Positions 60,333-64,000 of a DNA stretch of 64,000 nt are shown here, piece by piece. The position numbers were made by a program, and so were the translations under genes. This DNA is from Melghirimyces profundicolus (GTDB taxonomy: Bacteria; Bacillota; Bacilli; Thermoactinomycetales; DSM-45169): the NCBI RefSeq assembly GCF_003054245.1, contig NZ_QBKR01000005.1:115761-179760 (forward strand), written 5' to 3'. Every line of letters starts with the position of its first letter. The stretch's first letter is position 1. The notes below the pieces were generated by a model that was not told the origin of the DNA, made no database searches, and was given only the letters and a program-made list of their open reading frames with translations.

Positions 60333-60487
60333 CGAATCCCTCCGTTTCCCTCCTGTTCATTTTAACCCTTTATCAAGGGACGTGAAACGGGGGAGGAGGG
60401 GCCGGATGAAAGTCCGGGGGAGTTGTGGTAGAATCCGGTTTAGCCGATAACCCCCCGCCGGGCGGATAAAGGAAAGAACTGTATCCA

Positions 60488-60660
60488 CCGGAAGTATGGT
60501 GAAAAAGTGAGCGGCGGTGACTGCGAATGAAACACAGAGAAGCATTTGCCCCTGAACCTTGCTGGCTGATACTCCGACGGGCAGGACAGCAAAGCCGCTG
60601 TTTCGGGAAACGCATCTCTTCCCTTCTTCTGAGCCTGACACTCCATCACAACGCTTCCGG
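60488..60660 (-). mobile_element. MITE-like element, copy in reverse orientation (CCGG target duplication), no array
   Basis: The core 60492-60656 is flanked by CCGG on both sides, with ends AAGTATGGTGA and TCACAACGCTT. In reverse orientation it carries the conserved GGCTTTGCTGTCCTGCCCG and CAGGGGCAAATGCTTCTCTG, matching copy 2, and the GCCGCTCACTTTTTCAC right end. The tandem units and the left arm of the right-end hairpin are missing. It is the smallest copy and the most diverged. It lies just upstream of the ypgR-like gene. Confidence 0.78.
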
Positions 60661-60710
60661 TTGGGTCATAATCTGAAATGGAAAATCCAGTGAGACAGGA
60701 GGGGACGCCG

Positions 60711-61856
60711 TTGAAACTTCTTTCGATCGAACCCACCCCCAGCCCCAACACGATGAAGCTCAACGTGGATGAATCCGTTCCAAAGGCCCGTACCTACACG
60801 CCGGACAAGCTGGAGGAAGCCCCGGAAACGATCCGGCGGTTGTTGGAACTGGAAGGGGTGAAGAGTGTCTTTCGCGTGGCCGATTTTATTTCCGTCGAGC
60901 GACATTCCACCGGAAACTGGGAGCAGATCCTTTCCGGGGTTCGGGAAGTTTTTGGTGATGAAACCGAAAACAGGGGTCCGAAACCGGAGAGAGGGACCGG
61001 TGATCCGGCGGAAGGATTCGGGGAAGTCCGAGTGCATGTGCAAACCTTCCGCGGGCTTCCGATCCAAGTGAAACTGACGCGCGACGGTGAAGAAAAGCGG
61101 GTTGCACTCCCGCCCCGATTTGCGGAGGCAGTGATGGAAGCGCAGAAAGCATCGGAAAATATGGTGATGGAACGCCGGTGGGAAGAGCGGGATGTCCGTT
61201 ACGGGGATCTGGACGAAATCGGCGAGGAAGTGGTGGAGGAACTCTCGGCGGCCTATGACCAAAATCGCCTCCGGGCATTGGTCCAACAGGCCATGAAAAA
61301 GAAGGGCTCCGTCACGGAACCCGCCGGTAGAAAAGCCATCAAGGTGACGCCGGAGATGCTGGATGACCCGGATTGGCGAAAGCGTTATGCCGCGCTGGAA
61401 CGGATGGACCCGGGATTGGAGGATCTGGAGGTCCTGGGCAAAGCCCTGGGGGATCCGAAACCCTCGATCCGCCGGCTGGCGACCGCGTATCTCGGTTCCA
61501 TCGAAGATCCGAAGGTTCTCCCCTTTCTGTACCGGGCGCTGAAGGATCCCTCCGTCACCGTTCGGCGGACCGCCGGGGACTGTCTCTCCGATCTGGGGGA
61601 TCCCGACGCCATCGGCCCGATGATCGAAGCGCTGAAAGACAAGAGCAAACTGGTCCGTTGGCGGGCGGCGATGTTCCTTTACGAGACGGGGGACGAATCG
61701 GCTCTCCCCGCTCTCCGCGAAGCCCAGAACGATCCGGAATTCGAAGTCCGCATGCAGGTGAAGATGGCTTTGGAGCGGATCGAAAAAGGAGAAGAAGCCG
61801 GCGGGTCCGTGTGGCGACAGATGACCCAAAGAAATGAAAACCCGGGCGAAGATTGA
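60711..61856 (+). CDS. Nfu-N plus HEAT-repeat protein (YpgR/CvfC-like)
   Basis: A 381-residue protein. The N-terminal part (about 1-80) resembles the NifU/Nfu N-terminal domain, with LSIEPTPSPNTMKLNVDESV and SVFRVADFISVER. The C-terminal part (about 220-365) consists of HEAT-like repeats, such as DPKPSIRRLATAYLGSIEDP and DPSVTVRRTAGDCLSDLGDP. The layout matches Bacillus YpgR and the staphylococcal conserved virulence factor C; the function is unknown. TTG 60711 is six bases from AGGAGGGG; ATG 60678 lacks a site. Confidence 0.85.
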   Translation: MKLLSIEPTPSPNTMKLNVDESVPKARTYTPDKLEEAPETIRRLLELEGVKSVFRVADFISVERHSTGNWEQILSGVREVFGDETENRGPKPERGTGDPAEGFGEVRVHVQTFRGLPIQVKLTRDGEEKRVALPPRFAEAVMEAQKASENMVMERRWEERDVRYGDLDEIGEEVVEELSAAYDQNRLRALVQQAMKKKGSVTEPAGRKAIKVTPEMLDDPDWRKRYAALERMDPGLEDLEVLGKALGDPKPSIRRLATAYLGSIEDPKVLPFLYRALKDPSVTVRRTAGDCLSDLGDPDAIGPMIEALKDKSKLVRWRAAMFLYETGDESALPALREAQNDPEFEVRMQVKMALERIEKGEEAGGSVWRQMTQRNENPGED

Positions 61857-61984
61857 ACCGTTACTCCTGTTGGGGCCGTGGGAAGCCCGGCGACAAGAGG
61901 GGTCAACCGGTAAAGGAATTTTGGATTCTCTGTCGAATACTTGTGACGGTCGCGTTTTTCAAAGAATGTGACGGAGGTGGGAGG

Positions 61985-62770
61985 ATGGAGTGGAACAACA
62001 TCCGTCTGGAAGGTCATGAGGGGTGGGCGTTGCTTACGATTGATCGCCCCAAAGTGCTGAACGCCCTGAACCGGGAAACCCTGGACGAACTGGAGCAGGC
62101 GTTGGACCGGGTGGAAGAGTCCGGTGACATCCGTGCCTTGATCATCACCGGTTCCGGGGAAAAGGCCTTTGTCGCGGGAGCGGATATCAAGGAGCTCCGG
62201 GAAATCCCCTCCGCCCATGAAGCTGAACGCTTGGCGGAGAAGGGGCAGGCACTCTTTTCCCGGTTGGAGGAGTTGCCGGTCCCGGTGATCATGGCAGCAG
62301 GCGGATTCGCACTGGGCGGGGGATTTGAGCTGGCTCTGAGCGGGGACATCTTGTTGGCTTCGGAAAAAGCCCGTTTCGGTCTTCCCGAGGTGAATCTGGG
62401 CATCCTTCCCGGATACGGAGGCACCCAACGATTGGCCCGCCTGGTGGGAAAATCGACGGCCAAGTACTATGCCCTGACCGGGGAGATGATCCCCGCGGAG
62501 GAGGCGTATCGACTGGGAATCGTCCAAAAAGTGGTTCCTCACGAACAGCTCCTCCCGGAGGCGAAAAGCCTGGCCCGCACCTTGTCGAAACAGGCGCCGG
62601 TGGCCATGAATTTCATCAAAAAGTCGATCAATCAGGGGGCGGAAACCGACCTGAAGACGGGCCTGCGTCTGGAAGCCTCCCATTTCGGAACCGTTTTCAA
62701 CACGGAAGACCGGATGGAGGGAATGGACGCGTTTCTTGAAAAGAGGAAAGCTTCTTTCCGCGGCAAGTGA
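61985..62770 (+). CDS. Enoyl-CoA hydratase/crotonase family
   Basis: A 261-residue crotonase. The catalytic glutamate pair Glu115 (GGGFELALSGD) and Glu135 (GLPEVNLGILPG) is present at the usual spacing, with the oxyanion-hole segment AFVAGADIKEL. It most likely hydrates trans-2-enoyl-CoA in beta-oxidation or a related pathway. The ATG follows GGAGGTGGGAGG. A hairpin (ACAACAGGG/CCCGTTGT, about 62815-62837) follows the gene. No other beta-oxidation genes are nearby. Confidence 0.92.
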   Translation: MEWNNIRLEGHEGWALLTIDRPKVLNALNRETLDELEQALDRVEESGDIRALIITGSGEKAFVAGADIKELREIPSAHEAERLAEKGQALFSRLEELPVPVIMAAGGFALGGGFELALSGDILLASEKARFGLPEVNLGILPGYGGTQRLARLVGKSTAKYYALTGEMIPAEEAYRLGIVQKVVPHEQLLPEAKSLARTLSKQAPVAMNFIKKSINQGAETDLKTGLRLEASHFGTVFNTEDRMEGMDAFLEKRKASFRGK

Positions 62771-62891
62771 CAGTGTCCGAATGCGGTGTCATTTTCCGGG
62801 AAATCATCAACGAAACAACAGGGTGTCCCGTTGTTGTCAGTTCACGTCGCGACGTGTTGACCCAAGGGTTGGATTAAGGAGGAGATGATCC

Positions 62892-63146
62892 ATGATTTCC
62901 GATTGGCTGCAAAAGATCCCGATGGGTGTTTGGGTGGCATTGGCACTGATTTTGGTTGCGATCATTGTTCTGAATTCGCGAATCTCCCGCAAGCGGAGCC
63001 AAGAGGTGGAGGAGCTGGAGAGAGCATTCAGGGAACCCTACCAGCCACGGGAAGAAGGGGAAAAGGGCTCCGAAGAAGGGGGGAGTGACAGCAAAGAAGA
63101 GGGCGAATCGAAGGAAGAACCGGAGCAGAAAAAGAAGGGCAGCTGA
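62892..63146 (+). CDS. Small membrane-anchored protein with charged tail, unknown
   Basis: An 84-residue protein with an N-terminal hydrophobic helix (about residues 10-28, VWVALALILVAIIVLN) and a long hydrophilic Glu/Lys/Ser-rich tail. The start has a strong AAGGAGGAG site. No family is recognised; low-complexity tails like this are also seen in NuoC and the EpuA-type protein of this window. A good terminator follows. Confidence 0.7.
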   Translation: MISDWLQKIPMGVWVALALILVAIIVLNSRISRKRSQEVEELERAFREPYQPREEGEKGSEEGGSDSKEEGESKEEPEQKKKGS

Positions 63147-63214
63147 CCCCCAAAATACGTGTAGTGGTGCTAATGCGCACCGGAAGCAGGGAGGTTTCCT
63201 CTTTTTCGAATCCG

Positions 63215-63247
63215 AAAAAATCGCCGGAGGAATATCCGGCGATTTTT
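63215..63247 (+). terminator. Terminator upstream of the cytochrome gene
   Basis: AAAAATCGCCGGA pairs with TCCGGCGATTTTT around six bases. It ends the transcript of the small membrane protein gene and is bidirectional in form. Confidence 0.88.
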
Positions 63248-63301
63248 CGTGGAACATAATCCTTGATAACCCAGCATCGGGAAACGGGAGGGAGCGGTTG
63301 G

Positions 63302-63616
63302 ATGAAAAAGGGATGGGTTGCCGGGATGGCGATGACATTTTTACTCTTGTCCGCCTGCGCTCCGCCAGGGGGGACGAAACAGGGCCCTTCCGAGGAATCG
63401 TCTCCGAAGGCGCTCTACAGCAACAACTGTGCCAGCTGTCACGGTCAGAACTTGGAGGGTAACGCGGGACCGTCCCTGAAAAACGTGGGGGCGGAACATT
63501 CCAAGGAAGACATCGAGCAGATCATCAAGAACGGAAAAGGACAGATGCCGGCGCAGAACCAGCTGTCCGACGCCCAGCGGGACAAATTGGCGGAATGGCT
63601 GGCAAAAAAGAAATGA
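63302..63616 (+). CDS. cccB: Lipoprotein c-type cytochrome (c-551, CccB-like)
   Basis: A 104-residue monohaem cytochrome. The lipobox LLSAC places the lipidated Cys19; the haem motif CASCH has Cys43, Cys46 and His47, and Met82 (GQMPAQ) is the likely axial ligand. It would shuttle electrons on the outer face of the membrane between menaquinol-cytochrome c reductase and an oxidase. ATG 63302 follows GGGAGGGAG. cccB lies after secA-prfB in Bacillus too, though several genes intervene here. Confidence 0.92.
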   Translation: MKKGWVAGMAMTFLLLSACAPPGGTKQGPSEESSPKALYSNNCASCHGQNLEGNAGPSLKNVGAEHSKEDIEQIIKNGKGQMPAQNQLSDAQRDKLAEWLAKKK

Positions 63617-63623
63617 GTCAATG

Positions 63624-63649
63624 AACGCCCACCCTTCAAAGGTGGGCGT
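63624..63649 (+). terminator. Hairpin after the cytochrome gene
   Basis: ACGCCCACC pairs perfectly with GGTGGGCGT around a seven-base loop, eight bases after the stop. The following T-tract is weak (AATCTTTCC). Confidence 0.65.
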
Positions 63650-63776
63650 GAATCTTTCCATAAAGATCCTGGAAAGTGGGGAAGGCAGCAAGTGGATGGT
63701 CAAGGAGTTGCTTCGCCACCCGTACCCGGATTCGCGGGGATTCCGGGACAGCCTTCTTTCTGATCGATGCAGTCCC

Positions 63777-64000
63777 CTGGAAGCGTGATGATTTCATGTT
63801 CGTTTCGGGAATAGGGGAAGTGTTTACCCAAAATAGCGACTTTGCTGTCCTGCCCCGGCGAGACTTGTGCTCTGTGAGTGCATAGCGAGACCGGGGAGTG
63901 AGCGACCCCGGCGAGACTTGTGCTCTGTGAGTGCATAGCGAGACCGGGGAGTGAAGCGACCCCCGGCGAGACTTGTGCTCTGTGAGTGCATAGCGAGACC
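63777..64000 (+). mobile_element. MITE-like element, copy cut by the window end
   Basis: The left end AAGCGTGATGATT begins at 63781, preceded by CTGG as the possible target duplication. It continues with GGGGAAGTGTTTACCC, the conserved CTTTGCTGTCCTGCCC and at least two tandem units (53 and 55 bp) whose first hairpin is a perfect CCGGGG/CCCCGG. The array runs off the window, so its length and right end are not seen. Confidence 0.75.

Overview
The window looks like a chromosomal segment of a spore-forming, moderately high-GC Firmicute, most likely of the Thermoactinomycetaceae type (Planifilum, Kroppenstedtia or Melghirimyces relatives). This is inferred from SpoIID, SpoIIQ, SpoIIID and spore photoproduct lyase, from a Bacillus-like order (atpC, then DUF1146-ywmB-murA-spoIID-spoIIQ-spoIIID; hpf-secA-prfB, with cccB further on), from Bacillus-type ribosome binding sites and many TTG/GTG starts, and from G+C well above Bacillus. 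No rRNA, tRNA, prophage, CRISPR array or full insertion sequence was seen.

Layout. 1-9.8 kb: end of the atp operon, then a respiratory complex I operon nuoABC-HIJKLMN that lacks nuoD. 9.8-20.7 kb: DUF2512, DUF1146, ywmB, murA, spoIID, splB, spoIIQ, spoIIID, an EpuA-domain protein, a CDP-alcohol phosphatidyltransferase, an ACT-type malic enzyme and fabZ. 21-37.3 kb: a Wzx/Wzy-type wall-polysaccharide cluster. It holds five enzymes matching the route from UDP-GlcNAc to UDP-2,3-diacetamido-2,3-dideoxymannuronic acid (WbpA, B, E, D and I types), three GT4 glycosyltransferases, a flippase, an O-antigen-ligase/polymerase-like protein, a sugar epimerase and a TuaA-like initiating sugar transferase. 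Phased TGTWAH-N5-TGTWAH boxes, as bound by WalR or PhoP, precede several of these genes. Two LCP ligases at 42-44 kb could attach the polymer to peptidoglycan.

37.7-40.4 kb: a SAM-I riboswitch controlling a methionine ABC transporter. 40.9-51.4 kb: YvyE/IMPACT, the two LCP proteins, a lipoprotein subtilase, metK behind an unrecognised attenuator-like leader, a comFA whose helicase motifs are all altered, comFC, and HU. 51.6-64 kb: an arginine-type ABC transporter under a putative ArgR box, a cold-shock protein, hpf, secA, prfB with its programmed frameshift, YwqG (DUF1963), a YpgR/CvfC-like HEAT protein, an enoyl-CoA hydratase and a lipoprotein cytochrome c.

The most unusual feature is a dispersed repeat family. 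It has 11-bp terminal inverted repeats (AAGCGTTGTGA type) flanked by 4-bp direct duplications that differ between copies (CTTG, CTAG, TTAA, CCGG). Several copies carry an internal tandem array of a 53-55-bp unit that can fold into two hairpins. Five element copies and one end-less array are in this window. They behave like a non-autonomous transposable element (MITE) with a variable-number internal array, and I do not recognise the family.
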